Assembly (NCBI GenBank): GCA_030323885.1
Contig: CM059199.1
Span: forward strand, 43,833,347 to 43,897,346
Source: Branchipolynoe longqiensis
Lineage: Eukaryota; Annelida; Polychaeta; Phyllodocida; Polynoidae
Direction of reading: 5' to 3'
Length of the DNA stretch: 64,000 nt
Position numbers and translations under genes: made by a program
Notes under the pieces: model-generated
Told to the model about the DNA's origin: nothing
The model's input: the letters and a program-made list of their open reading frames with translations, nothing else
Databases searched by the model: none
Shown: positions 50,401-54,742 of the stretch, one piece after another
Layout of the letters: the number at the start of each line of letters is the position of its first letter
Numbering within the stretch: position 1 is the first letter of the stretch

Positions 50401-53400
50401 GGCTCGTTACGTCGTAGTGTGACAGGGGTATAAGTTAGGTAGTGGTGTCGGCAGCGAAGGCCATAATCACGGCGAACGACCCGCATAGTCAGGTCGGTGT
50501 GGATAGGGTGGTGACATTAAGGAGCCTAGGTGGTGTAATGGTTAGGACACTGGTCCGGTATTCCCTTCTATGTGACAACAAACGAAATTCATTTTACCAA
50601 TCATGCCATAACTCTGACACCATAGGCTTCTGCAGTAACAGGTTCTATTATATTGACTCATATTCCCTTCTATGCAGCAACAAATGCGTCTTAAGTGCAG
50701 CAGTATCTAGTTAGATATGTCGCCTGGAAGGGTGACACAACCAGGTTGATTTAACAAGATGCCATATTGGCCACTCCTGGCTAACACACGTTTTTCTGCT
50801 CAAGGGAAACCCTCCCGCTGAATGTATTGGATGTCAGTCACCACTCACATTAAAACACACTTTATAAAATTGTGTGGATTTTATGGCCCTGCGCCAACAA
50901 TTGTACATGGCAAACAGCATATATGACCTTTTTACTAAAATAAAACAAGAAAACATTTTAGCCTTTCTGAGGGCAACTAGTTTGTACCACCTCATATAGC
51001 TTATTAAACAATTTCCATCAATGAATAATACTTTCATTTAGAATTGTATTTAGCTTGACCAGAAACTATATGATTGTGAGTTTGGAAAATTCATGAGTGT
51101 CTATTGACACAAAATTGATTGTATGCTTTTACATGTAAAAGCGATGGTTTGAACAAAAAACATACATTTCTCAGCCTATGCTGCTGACATGGCGTAAAGC
51201 AACCACCAATCAATCAATCAAGTTAGATATGTAGAATCAAATCTAGATAATTGCTTTGGGTTTTGACAATTTTGACGCTTCAGCGGACTATGCAGCTTTA
51301 CCAGCTGCAGGGTCACGTGACCTGTTTGCTGTGCTCACCGTCCATCTGGGACGCTTCGTTGAGGAGGCCGACAAACTCTGTGTACAAAGTCTTCATCTTC
51401 CTTCCGGTTGCGTCGCGCCAACCTTTCCAGGCCCACAGGAGTTCCTCGTAGTTGCGTGACGACGCCATGATCCGCGTCAGGTCTACAGGCAGTGGGAGCA
51501 AGTTACTAGTAGTTGGCTGACTTTATTTTGCTTGGAAAAGATATTTTATTCATATATATATATATATACATATATTTTTTTTTGATAAATGAATTCGTAT
51601 TCATATATATCGTTTGTCAATGCCGTAGGACTGGTCTTCAAACCGTAAATGTTATTGGTATGTATGAAGAGTTCGGGCGCAAAACTTAATTTTTGCTCAG
51701 ATTTGAACATGGTCCTTTTTAACCCCAACTACATATGTATATACTTTATCTTGTCCAGAGTTAAAGTCTCTAAGCCAGTCACAAAATGAAACAAGACATT
51801 GAAGGAAAAGGCGACGGAATAGAAACATTGAAACAAAACTATGAACTATGCCTTCTGGTGGTAATGGAGTGAACTAGTGTTGTGCATAAAGGCCCAGTCA
51901 CACCTCACAGGATTGAGCAACGGACAGAATTGTCTAGTCCAGTGGTGATAAGTATCAAAATGTATTCAAATGTGTCAAAGTGTTGCGAAGGCCGCCAGAC
52001 AAACGGACATGAAACGGACATGAACGGATAGCCAATGGACGAAAAAAACTCAAACCGGACAAAAACCGTAGATGTCAGTCCAGCAGCATCCGTTCTTAGT
52101 TTTGTGCATGTTCAAAACTTGTATGGACACAAAACAGACTTTGTTCAGTTTCTGTCCGTTTCCCGCAATCCGGTGAGGTGTGACTGGGGTTTTAGCTAAC
52201 TGTGCATGCCTTGTGGACAATACCGATCACACACCTGGTTCAAGGCTGTAGCACCTGGAGGAGTTCATGTTCCGGTTTGTTGGGGTACCACACACCTGTC
52301 CTGTGCTGTAAATCATCTGCATCTCATTCCTTAGGTTGCTCAGCTGTGTGAAGCAAAGCACACAGCACCGCTGCATTACTGCACACTACCAGAGAGCGTG
52401 TATATAAACAGATGAGAGGGACAACTCCCGCGAAAAACGGTAACACAGGCTACAGTGGCGTTCCTGGCGGTTAGTGTTGAACAAGCCTTGAGTTTGCCGG
52501 TACGCTCAATGCAAAACATTTGTTTTTATTCAAAATTAATAGAAATCCAGAAGCCTAACCTTATCAATTTAATATAATCCTTTTGGTAAACATGTTTTCT
52601 ATATGTCTTCCAAGCGGTTTGTTTCTATGTGGTGTAGTTTTAAAGATATTTAACGTTTTCTGTATGAAGATTGCTCACCGCCATTGACAATGCCTTGAGT
52701 TTGCCGTACGTGTAGTGCAAAACGTGTATTTTATTCAAAATTAATAGAAATTCAGAACCCTAGCCATGTAAATTTAATATAGTCTCATTGTTAAATATGT
52801 TTTCTATATGTGTTCCAAACAGTTTGTTTCTATGTAGTGTAGTTTTAGAGATATTTCACTTTTTCTGTACGAAGACTGCTCAAGGCCATTGACAATGCCT
52901 TGAGTTTGCCGTACGCGTAGTGAAAAACGTCAGTTTTATTCAAAATTAATAGAAATCCAGAAGCCTAACCATATCAATTTAATATAATCTTGTTGGTAAA
53001 CATGTTTTCTATGTGTATTCCAATCAGTTTGTTTCTAGGTGTTGTAGTTTTAGAGATATTTAATGTTTTCTGTATGAAGATTGCTCACTGCCATTGAAAA
53101 TGCCTTGAAGTTTGCCCATATGCTTAAGCTGTTCAACAACCACCACTTGGAGCGCCACAGTCGGCAGATGTTACATGCTCTAGTATGGGAGTTGTCCCTC
53201 TCATCTGTTTATATACACGCTCTCTGACACTACTACACATACATACACGAAGAGCTCTATTATTAAATGTATTTAATTATGTAAACAGTGGTAATTTCGC
53301 TGGAACCAAAATCAAAAGCACATACTTTGCAAGAGCCTTAAATGTCTTCATAAGGATCTACTTGTTTGTGGACTCAAATTGACTTCAAAGTTACATAATC

Positions 53401-54742
53401 CAATGATTTGAAGTTTATCCCATATTTGTTAAGGACATTTATTATATTTATAATAATAATAATCTATTTATTTCAGTTTGGAGTAACTTTGATGATTTAA
53501 AATGGCTAAATCTGGTTATCCAAGATAATATTGTTTTACATACCGAAATGCTGGCTATCATAGACTTTGTGTGACATTCCGTAGTGGCACATTCTAATAC
53601 ATTTGAATTATTATTCCTTACATGCAGCAATAAATGTTCAATAAATGCCCCAGTGTCCAAGTTGGATATCCAACCTACAATTGCACAAAGGTTTTAGATT
53701 ATTTTGTAAAGTTACTCTTTCATGGGACTTTACCATGTAAACCCAGTTATAAAGGACGGACATTGTCTTCCCAAGGACCGGAGGACAGGAATACACATAT
53801 TTTGGTGAAACAGTGACCTCCGACCTTAGAACCTGTGTCTAACGGTGAACTCTGACATCCCACCTGATAACCTCTCTAATGGTGAACTCTGACCTCCCAC
53901 CTTATAACCTCTGTCTACCGGTGAATTGTGACCTCCCACCTTATAACCTATGTCTAACGGTGGACTCTGATCTCCCACCTTATAACGTCTGTACAATGGT
54001 GAACTCTGACCTCCCACGTTATAACCTCTGCATAATGGTGAACTCCGACCTCCCACCATATAACCTTTGCATAGCGGTGAAATCTGACCTCTAATCATAT
54101 AACTTTTGTATAATGGTGAACTGTGACCTCCCACCTTATAACCTCTGTATAATAGTAAACGCTGATCTCCACCGTATAACCTTTGCATAGCGGTGAATTC
54201 TGACCTCCAACCATATAACCTCTGTATAATGGTGAACTGTGACCTCCCACCTTATAACCTCTGTATAATAGTAAACGCTGATCTCCACTGTATAACCTTT
54301 GCATAGCGGTGAAACTGACCTCCAACCATATAACCTCTGTATAATGGTGAACTGTGACCTCCCACCTTATAACCTCTGTATAATAGTCAACTCTGATCTC
54401 CACCGTATAACCTTTGCATAGCAATGAAATCTGACATCCCACCTTCTAAGCTCTGTATGACGTTGAACTCTGACCTCCCACCTTATAACCTATGTAACTA
54501 TAACGGTGAACTCAGACCTCCAACAAAATAACCTCTGTGTAATAGAAACACTGTACATAATGACACAACCATGCTCGACGTACCAGGGTCACCTTCTCCT
54601 CCGGCAGGTTGGCGGTGTTGGCGATGGCTAGTTTCGAAAACTGCCGCTTGGTGTCATGGTCAGTAAAATTGCGCCAGTCCCACATGGAGGTGTTCTTTGC
54701 CGCCTCGCTTAGGAAAATAGATTTGGCCACACTTGCCTCGGT
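26125..54742 (-). CDS. ACE: ACE-like zinc peptidase gene (family M2), 5' incomplete, with two alternative-exon clusters
   Basis: Predicted peptidyl-dipeptidase of the angiotensin-converting-enzyme family, a secretory-pathway zinc enzyme that removes C-terminal dipeptides from peptides. Fifteen exons were assembled by hand. With one member of each cluster the spliced frame is 1764 nt (587 aa plus stop) and every junction phase agrees. In the assembled protein CHASAW is at about 276-282, HEMGH at 308-312, the glutamate ligand of FHEAVGD at 336 (24 residues after the last His, as in human ACE), Lys436/His438, and Tyr445/Arg447/Tyr448. Cysteine pairs expected for an M2 domain are present in exons 2, 6/7 and 11. 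It is a single-domain enzyme. The signal peptide and the first helix are missing, and I found no exon for them between 54743 and 64000. It ends in a hydrophobic segment, so it is probably membrane-anchored. Introns are full of SINEs and MITEs. Confidence 0.93.
26552..26905 (-). mobile_element. tRNA-derived SINE, family A, in the last intron of the ACE-like gene
   Basis: Minus-strand copy. The tail side starts ttggttggttggttgagttt, and the body and a duplicated head (gggttcgaacccatgggttc) follow. Confidence 0.75.
27089..27214 (-). CDS. ACE: ACE-like exon 11
   Basis: 126 nt, phase 2 to 2. It encodes (R)[17 protein letters not shown], then [20 protein letters not shown] and GSKL(A). It matches the M2 segment RYFVSFIxQFQFHEALC...LHxCDIYxSxEAG. 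The Arg-Tyr at the start are the chloride-2 arginine and the transition-state tyrosine. The two Cys form the last conserved disulfide of the fold. The acceptor is tgtccgcag and the donor is TTAGC followed by GTATGT. Confidence 0.95.
27262..27815 (-). mobile_element. Long composite SINE (copy 2)
   Basis: Inverted relative to 6179-6676, with the same order of modules: head tgaatctggagggactgaag, family A body, variant tail, then the extra module ending at the left with tttcagtcgcattggtgcgc. It begins 47 bp from exon 11. Confidence 0.78.
27920..28050 (-). mobile_element. Retroposon 3' end with (AATC) tail
   Basis: The minus strand reads tgtaaaagcgatggtttaatg, then a ctgccgacacggcg-like segment, ending in (aatc)n. 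Homologous to the end of the insertion at 50722-51222. Confidence 0.6.
28118..28216 (-). CDS. ACE: ACE-like exon 10 (substrate-anchoring Lys/His/Tyr)
   Basis: 99 nt, phase 2 to 2. It encodes (R)[17 protein letters not shown], then [15 protein letters not shown](R). This corresponds to the M2 block KYQGxxPPVxR...FDPGAKFHIPxxxPYIRY. The Lys and His of SKYHIP and the Tyr of PYIRY are the residues that bind the substrate C-terminus. The human Cys before PP is Ala here. The acceptor is catttcacctccag and the donor is ATCAG followed by GTCAGT. Confidence 0.93.
28352..28704. mobile_element. MITE, GCATAGTCCGATG family
   Basis: TIR ttaaagttgcatagtccgat and catcagactatgcaacttca; intron between exons 9b and 10. 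Confidence 0.85.
28972..29315. mobile_element. MITE, GCATAGTCCGATG family, opposite orientation to its neighbour
   Basis: TIR ttaaagctgaatagtccgat and accatcggactatgcaaatt. With 28352-28704 it forms an inverted pair in one intron, so the transcript could form a long stem. Confidence 0.83.
29590..29795. repeat. Tandem repeat of about 55 bp
   Basis: About four copies containing gtcgctaccagcctcattct and ttcaaacatgaatgtaatg. 29796-30468 is unique intron sequence with no recognised feature. Confidence 0.7.
30469..30613 (-). CDS. ACE: ACE-like alternative exon 9b (DQWRW exon, copy 2 of 2)
   Basis: 145 nt, phase 1 to 2, no stop. It encodes [20 protein letters not shown], then [19 protein letters not shown] and TYTSDWWKL(R). 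It begins and ends in the same phases as 9a and sits 582 bp downstream of it. Asp replaces the Lys of 9a at the Asp453-equivalent position. Val/Ser replaces Ile/Ala two and three residues on, and Trp replaces Tyr before LIDQWRW. The acceptor is gtgttgtttcag. The donor CTTAG GTTTGT is weaker than that of 9a. Confidence 0.92.
30790..30885. repeat. Short tandem repeat between exons 9a and 9b
   Basis: Repeats of about 15 bp, cacactgcatcacttcacac type, lying in the 582-bp intron separating the two alternative exons. Confidence 0.7.
31196..31340 (-). CDS. ACE: ACE-like alternative exon 9a (DQWRW exon, copy 1 of 2)
   Basis: 145 nt, phase 1 to 2. It encodes [20 protein letters not shown], then [19 protein letters not shown] and SYNEDWWKL(R). 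It matches the M2 block INxLMxxALxKIAFxPFxYLxDQWRW...WWxLR. The WW...R set includes the first chloride site of human ACE. It is 36/49 identical to copy 9b. It carries Lys where human ACE has the domain-specific Asp453/Glu431. The acceptor is ttgccttccag and the donor is CTCAG followed by GTGTGC. Confidence 0.93.
31433..31518 (+). pseudogene. 5S rRNA-derived sequence
   Basis: Reads ggttctcatcggatcaccaa, then attaagcaacattgagcctc, then tatttggatgcgtgaccacc and tgggaatatgaggtgcc. This follows the 5S rRNA internal promoter and 3' half (compare TTAAGCAACxTxGGGCC and TTGGATGGGTGACCxCCTGGGAATACCxGGTGC) with scattered substitutions. The first quarter of 5S is absent, so it is a pseudogene or the head of a 5S-type SINE. 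Confidence 0.8.
31970..32210. repeat. (TATA)-rich low-complexity tract
   Basis: atactatataatatata-type sequence within the intron between exons 8 and 9a. Confidence 0.85.
32341..33038. mobile_element. Foldback element, TGTCACAC family (ACGT type)
   Basis: Left end cccctgtcacactatgatgt, right end acgtcgtagtgtgacagccc. The interior is saturated with acgtt/aacgt motifs, including cgtcaggagaa tandem units at about 32707-32750. Confidence 0.85.
33039..34274. other. Unique intron sequence with AT microsatellites
   Basis: AT-rich tracts at 33690-33790 and 33983-34000, and a C-rich tract at 34129-34160. No gene. Confidence 0.55.
34275..34601 (+). mobile_element. SINE family C (copy 1)
   Basis: Starts tttaatgacgcctctagagc, then attgatttttatcatcggct, cttttatgaaccagttatgg, and ends with a tRNA-like block (ctctactgcctgagctacgt). 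This resembles a SINE type that I believe is widespread in molluscs. Second copy at 44263-44577. Confidence 0.75.
34672..34842 (-). mobile_element. tRNA-derived SINE, family B
   Basis: The minus strand reads gcctaggtggtgtaatggtt (A box), then gggttcgagtcccgctctag (B box) and an AT-rich 3' end. A further head fragment is at 50521-50556. Confidence 0.8.
35361..35459 (-). CDS. ACE: ACE-like exon 8 (third zinc ligand)
   Basis: 99 nt, phase 1 to 1. It encodes (G)[16 protein letters not shown], then [16 protein letters not shown]. The Glu of FHEAVGD is the third zinc ligand of M2 peptidases, and the following Asp is also conserved. The exon is single copy and completes GANPG when joined to any of the three exon 7 copies. 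The acceptor is ctctgtgtcag and the donor is ACCG followed by GTAAGAG, a strong donor. Confidence 0.94.
35600..36020. repeat. (ATATAC)-type microsatellite
   Basis: Long imperfect acatatatatacat tracts in the intron upstream of exon 8; phantom Tyr/Ile-rich frames. Confidence 0.85.
36022..36488. mobile_element. MITE with internal tandem duplication (copy 2)
   Basis: TIR tcggtctcacgaaaatggac on the left matches the reverse complement of cctattttcgtgagcctga on the right. The internal module is duplicated as in 24152-24616. Confidence 0.83.
36893..36990. repeat. Dispersed 95-bp repeat
   Basis: Shares ctatttgctccccgagagag and gccgctggtaacttgcaaaa with 16372-16460, but with an extra ttatgtggcaacaaatgctt inside. 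Confidence 0.65.
37295..37648. mobile_element. MITE, GCATAGTCCGATG family, 115 bp past exon 7c donor
   Basis: TIR ttaaagttgcagagtctgat and catcggactatgcagcttta, core ttggcaagcacgccaaaact. Confidence 0.85.
37763..37887 (-). CDS. ACE: ACE-like alternative exon 7c (HEMGH catalytic exon, copy 3 of 3)
   Basis: 125 nt, phase 2 to 1, no stop. It encodes (R)[33 protein letters not shown] and SYRGGANP(G). It is the copy closest to canonical ACE (QYFLQYKxLPVS). Distinctive features are Val and Thr before the HH pair, Phe four residues past the last zinc His, and Gly where 7a and 7b have Arg before GANPG. The acceptor is caacaacag and the donor is CCAG followed by GTAGGT. No long open reading frame surrounds it, so it is easily missed by ORF scanning. 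Confidence 0.92.
38572..38750 (+). mobile_element. SINE family A, 3' part, between exons 7b and 7c
   Basis: Body from agctcagtgtcatgataatc to the tail taaaactccaacaaccaacc. Confidence 0.78.
39437..39791. mobile_element. MITE, GCATAGTCCGATG family, between exons 7b and 7c
   Basis: TIR ttaaagttgcatagtccgat and catcagactatgcagcttta. Confidence 0.85.
39850..40033 (+). mobile_element. SINE family A, 3' part
   Basis: From ggttggctcagtgtcaagat to taaaactccaacaaccaact. A MITE fragment (40136-40254) follows. Confidence 0.78.
40675..40995. mobile_element. GC-rich foldback MITE abutting the exon 7b donor
   Basis: Left end ccagggccgcgtccagggtc. The right end, read in reverse complement, is cctgggctgcgttcagggtc. 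Both continue into ggaggcgcctcgg. The right end lies at base +4 of the intron following exon 7b, so the MITE supplies part of that splice site. Confidence 0.8.
40999..41123 (-). CDS. ACE: ACE-like alternative exon 7b (HEMGH catalytic exon, copy 2 of 3)
   Basis: 125 nt, phase 2 to 1, no stop. It encodes (R)[33 protein letters not shown] and IYRRGANP(G). All zinc and catalytic residues are kept. It is 30/43 identical to 7c. Distinctive residues are Asp and Thr three and two before the HH pair, Glu in place of the usual Gln two residues after the last zinc His, and Tyr two residues later. The acceptor is ttcttcactag with a good pyrimidine tract. The donor CAG GTACCT is unusual because a foldback MITE begins at intron base +4. 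Confidence 0.92.
41184..41666. mobile_element. Mariner/pogo-like MITE with nested copy, between exons 7a and 7b
   Basis: Ends cagtataaccccgttgaacc and ggtttaacggggttgtactg. A second internal start, cagtaaaaccccgttaaacc, lies at 41353. Internal ttggattaaccgat repeats. Confidence 0.82.
41745..41975 (+). mobile_element. SINE family A, between exons 7a and 7b
   Basis: Body from tgttgcttcctagccaggcg through the tail tagatgttgctagcacgtaa and (aaac)n. Confidence 0.8.
42590..42915. repeat. (TATA)/(ATATGCATA) low-complexity tract
   Basis: AT-only tandem sequence in the intron after exon 7a; no gene. Confidence 0.85.
43156..43280 (-). CDS. ACE: ACE-like alternative exon 7a (HEMGH catalytic exon, copy 1 of 3)
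   Basis: 125 nt, phase 2 to 1, no stop. It encodes (R)[33 protein letters not shown] and NHRRGANP(G). It holds the two zinc histidines and the catalytic Glu of M2 peptidases. It is 27/43 identical to copy 7b and 29/43 to copy 7c. It is distinguished by Arg and Ile at the positions three and two before the HH pair, Cys four residues after the last zinc His, and Arg before GANPG. The acceptor is tctggatgtag and the donor is CCAG followed by GTACCA. I infer mutually exclusive use. Confidence 0.92.
43430..43557 (+). repeat. 128-bp perfect inverted repeat, left arm
   Basis: Base-for-base reverse complement of 45143-45270, checked over the full 128 bp. It starts taagacttttatcatctaat. It lies 149 bp upstream of the exon 7a acceptor in transcript direction. 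Confidence 0.95.
44045..44185 (+). mobile_element. SINE family A, tail part
   Basis: From aggtcatggtgccggtggcc to the tail aaaaccccaacaacctacc. Confidence 0.75.
44263..44577 (+). mobile_element. SINE family C (copy 2)
   Basis: Same modules as 34275-34601 (tttaacgatgcctctagaac ... ctgcctgagctacgtcccac). Confidence 0.78.
44610..44790 (+). mobile_element. SINE family A, 3' part
   Basis: From gctcagtgtcaggataatgt to aaaactccaataaacaaac. Confidence 0.78.
45103..45606. mobile_element. MITE, GCATAGTCCGATG family, carrying the 128-bp insert
   Basis: Ends tttaaagtttcatagtctga and catcagactattcaactttc. The internal palindrome region is diverged, and the insert is at 45143-45270. Confidence 0.78.
45143..45270 (-). 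repeat. 128-bp perfect inverted repeat, right arm
   Basis: Reverse complement of 43430-43557. It interrupts a MITE of the GCATAGTCCGATG family (45103-45606), so the segment was placed there after the MITE inserted. Confidence 0.95.
45748..45917 (-). CDS. ACE: ACE-like exon 6 (constitutive, carries CHASAW)
   Basis: 170 nt, phase 0 to 2. It encodes [19 protein letters not shown], then [19 protein letters not shown], and ends [18 protein letters not shown] plus the first two bases of an Arg codon. CHASAW contains the substrate-binding His and Ala residues of ACE. One residue is missing in PTD-REVV compared with human PTDGREVV. The AG at the exon end must join a G. All three alternative exons downstream begin with that G and restore RIKQCT. 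The acceptor is actcatgcag and the donor is TTCAG followed by GTAATTA. Confidence 0.95.
46725..47245 (+). mobile_element. SINE family A, split copy
   Basis: Head gggatggctgaatgagttga and B box gggattcgaaccc, body to 46883. An unrelated segment of about 190 bp follows, then a tail from tcaggataatatgagtgtgt to about 47240. Confidence 0.7.
47294..47868. mobile_element. MITE with CTTAAGCCGTGTTCACA ends
   Basis: Left end cttaagccgtgttcacacag, right end catgtgaacacggcttaag. The interior has many aatcgatt/cgactca motifs in both orientations. In the intron between exons 5 and 6. Confidence 0.83.
47938..48035 (-). CDS. ACE: ACE-like exon 5
   Basis: 98 nt, phase 1 to 0. It encodes [18 protein letters not shown] and then [15 protein letters not shown], matching the M2 block MWAQ.W.NI..LV.PF...P..DVT. 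The Gln of WAQ corresponds to a substrate C-terminus-binding glutamine in human ACE. The next residue is Ser, as in the human N domain. The acceptor is gtttcaaag and the donor is CAG followed by GTATGAG. Confidence 0.92.
48204..48330. mobile_element. Mariner/pogo-like MITE fragment
   Basis: Contains gctcggttaaaccaatgatc and the right end ggtttaacggggttatactg; the left end is missing. Confidence 0.75.
48735..48926 (-). CDS. ACE: ACE-like exon 4
   Basis: 192 nt, phase 1 to 1. It encodes [18 protein letters not shown], then [20 protein letters not shown], and ends IPAHLLG. This matches the M2 signature GxxDxGxYWRSxY...L..LHAYVRR...PIPAHLLG. The Arg of YWRS corresponds to a chloride-binding arginine of human ACE. 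The acceptor is tgtgttgcag and the donor is CTCG followed by GTGAGC. Confidence 0.95.
49033..49680. mobile_element. Foldback element, TGTCACAC family (ATACGT type)
   Basis: Left end ggccctgttacattacgacg, right end cgtaatgtgacagcccctt. The interior is rich in catacgt, acgtatgg and aacgta motifs in both orientations. Confidence 0.82.
49684..50428. mobile_element. Foldback element, TGTCACAC family (GTAACGTGACC type)
   Basis: Left end gccctgtcacactacgacgt, right end acgtcgtagtgtgacagggg. It contains about 14 tandem copies of the 11-mer cgtaacgtgac at 49930-50085. It starts only 3 bp after the previous element ends. Confidence 0.85.
50558..51301. mobile_element. MITE, GCATAGTCCGATG family, split by a retroposon insertion
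   Basis: MITE halves are 50558-50720 and about 51222-51301. The inserted 500 bp (50722-51222) ends in (caat)n, and agttagatatgt is present at both junctions, consistent with a target-site duplication of about 12 bp. Confidence 0.72.
51339..51482 (-). CDS. ACE: ACE-like exon 3
   Basis: 144 nt, phase 1 to 1. It encodes [19 protein letters not shown], then [12 protein letters not shown] and a helix ending NEASQMDG. This is the highly conserved M2 stretch LTxIxASSRxYxxLLxAWxGWRD. The acceptor is ctgcctgtag and the donor is GACG followed by GTGAGC. The end of a MITE copy lies about 38 bp past the donor. Confidence 0.94.
51893..52189. mobile_element. Foldback element, TGTCACAC family (GTCCG type), inverted relative of 11705-12068
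   Basis: Left end cccagtcacacctcacagga, right end ccggtgaggtgtgactgggg. The interior has cggacatgaaacggacatg. Confidence 0.8.
52235..52343 (-). CDS. ACE: ACE-like exon 2
   Basis: 109 nt, phase 0 to 1. It encodes [19 protein letters not shown] and, further on, SSRCYSLEP. This corresponds to the M2 segment MxxIYSTAxVC...C..L.PDL. The two cysteines match the first conserved disulfide, with a longer loop between them than in human ACE. The acceptor is cttcacacag and the donor is CCAG followed by GTGTGT. A TIR element (52390-53226) starts only 46 bp upstream of this acceptor. Confidence 0.9.
52390..53226. mobile_element. 837-bp TIR element with internal 205-bp tandem repeats
   Basis: Perfect 40-bp TIRs (52390-52429 and 53187-53226, beginning cagagagcgtgtatataaac) are flanked by a 7-bp direct repeat, acactac, on both sides. 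The inside holds three tandem copies of about 205 bp (starts at about 52486, 52693 and 52898) containing tattcaaaattaatagaaat. No transposase frame. Confidence 0.9.
53385..53738. mobile_element. Diverged MITE, GCATAGTCCGATG family
   Basis: Left end caaagttacataatccaatg, with internal taaatgttcaataaatgccc; right end weak. Confidence 0.55.
53815..54540. repeat. 39-bp minisatellite with higher-order structure, next to exon 1
   Basis: About 18 units containing gacctcccaccttataacct then ctgtataatggtgaactct. Because 39 is 3 x 13, both strands read open as a 13-residue repeat (YKVGGxSSPLYRG type). From 54100 to 54440 three units form a higher-order block of about 116 bp. The array ends about 44 bp from the exon 1 donor. 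Confidence 0.9.
54584..54742 (-). CDS. ACE: ACE-like exon 1 of those visible (N-terminal helical region)
   Basis: 159 nt, phase 0 to 0, 53 residues starting TEASVAKS and ending EEKVTL. The segment [13 protein letters not shown] and the following [10 protein letters not shown] match the helical 'lid' region of M2 peptidases (compare QNFTDPQLRR and SANLP in human ACE). The acceptor is gcattcag before ACC GAG and the donor is CTG followed by GTACGT. It contains two N-glycosylation sequons (NTS, NFT). An upstream exon must supply the start codon and signal peptide. Confidence 0.88.

Noticed and set aside
53826..54442. Repeat protein with a 13-residue period (YKVGG...SSPLYRG)
   Set aside because: A 39-bp minisatellite in an intron; both strands are open simply because 39 is divisible by three.
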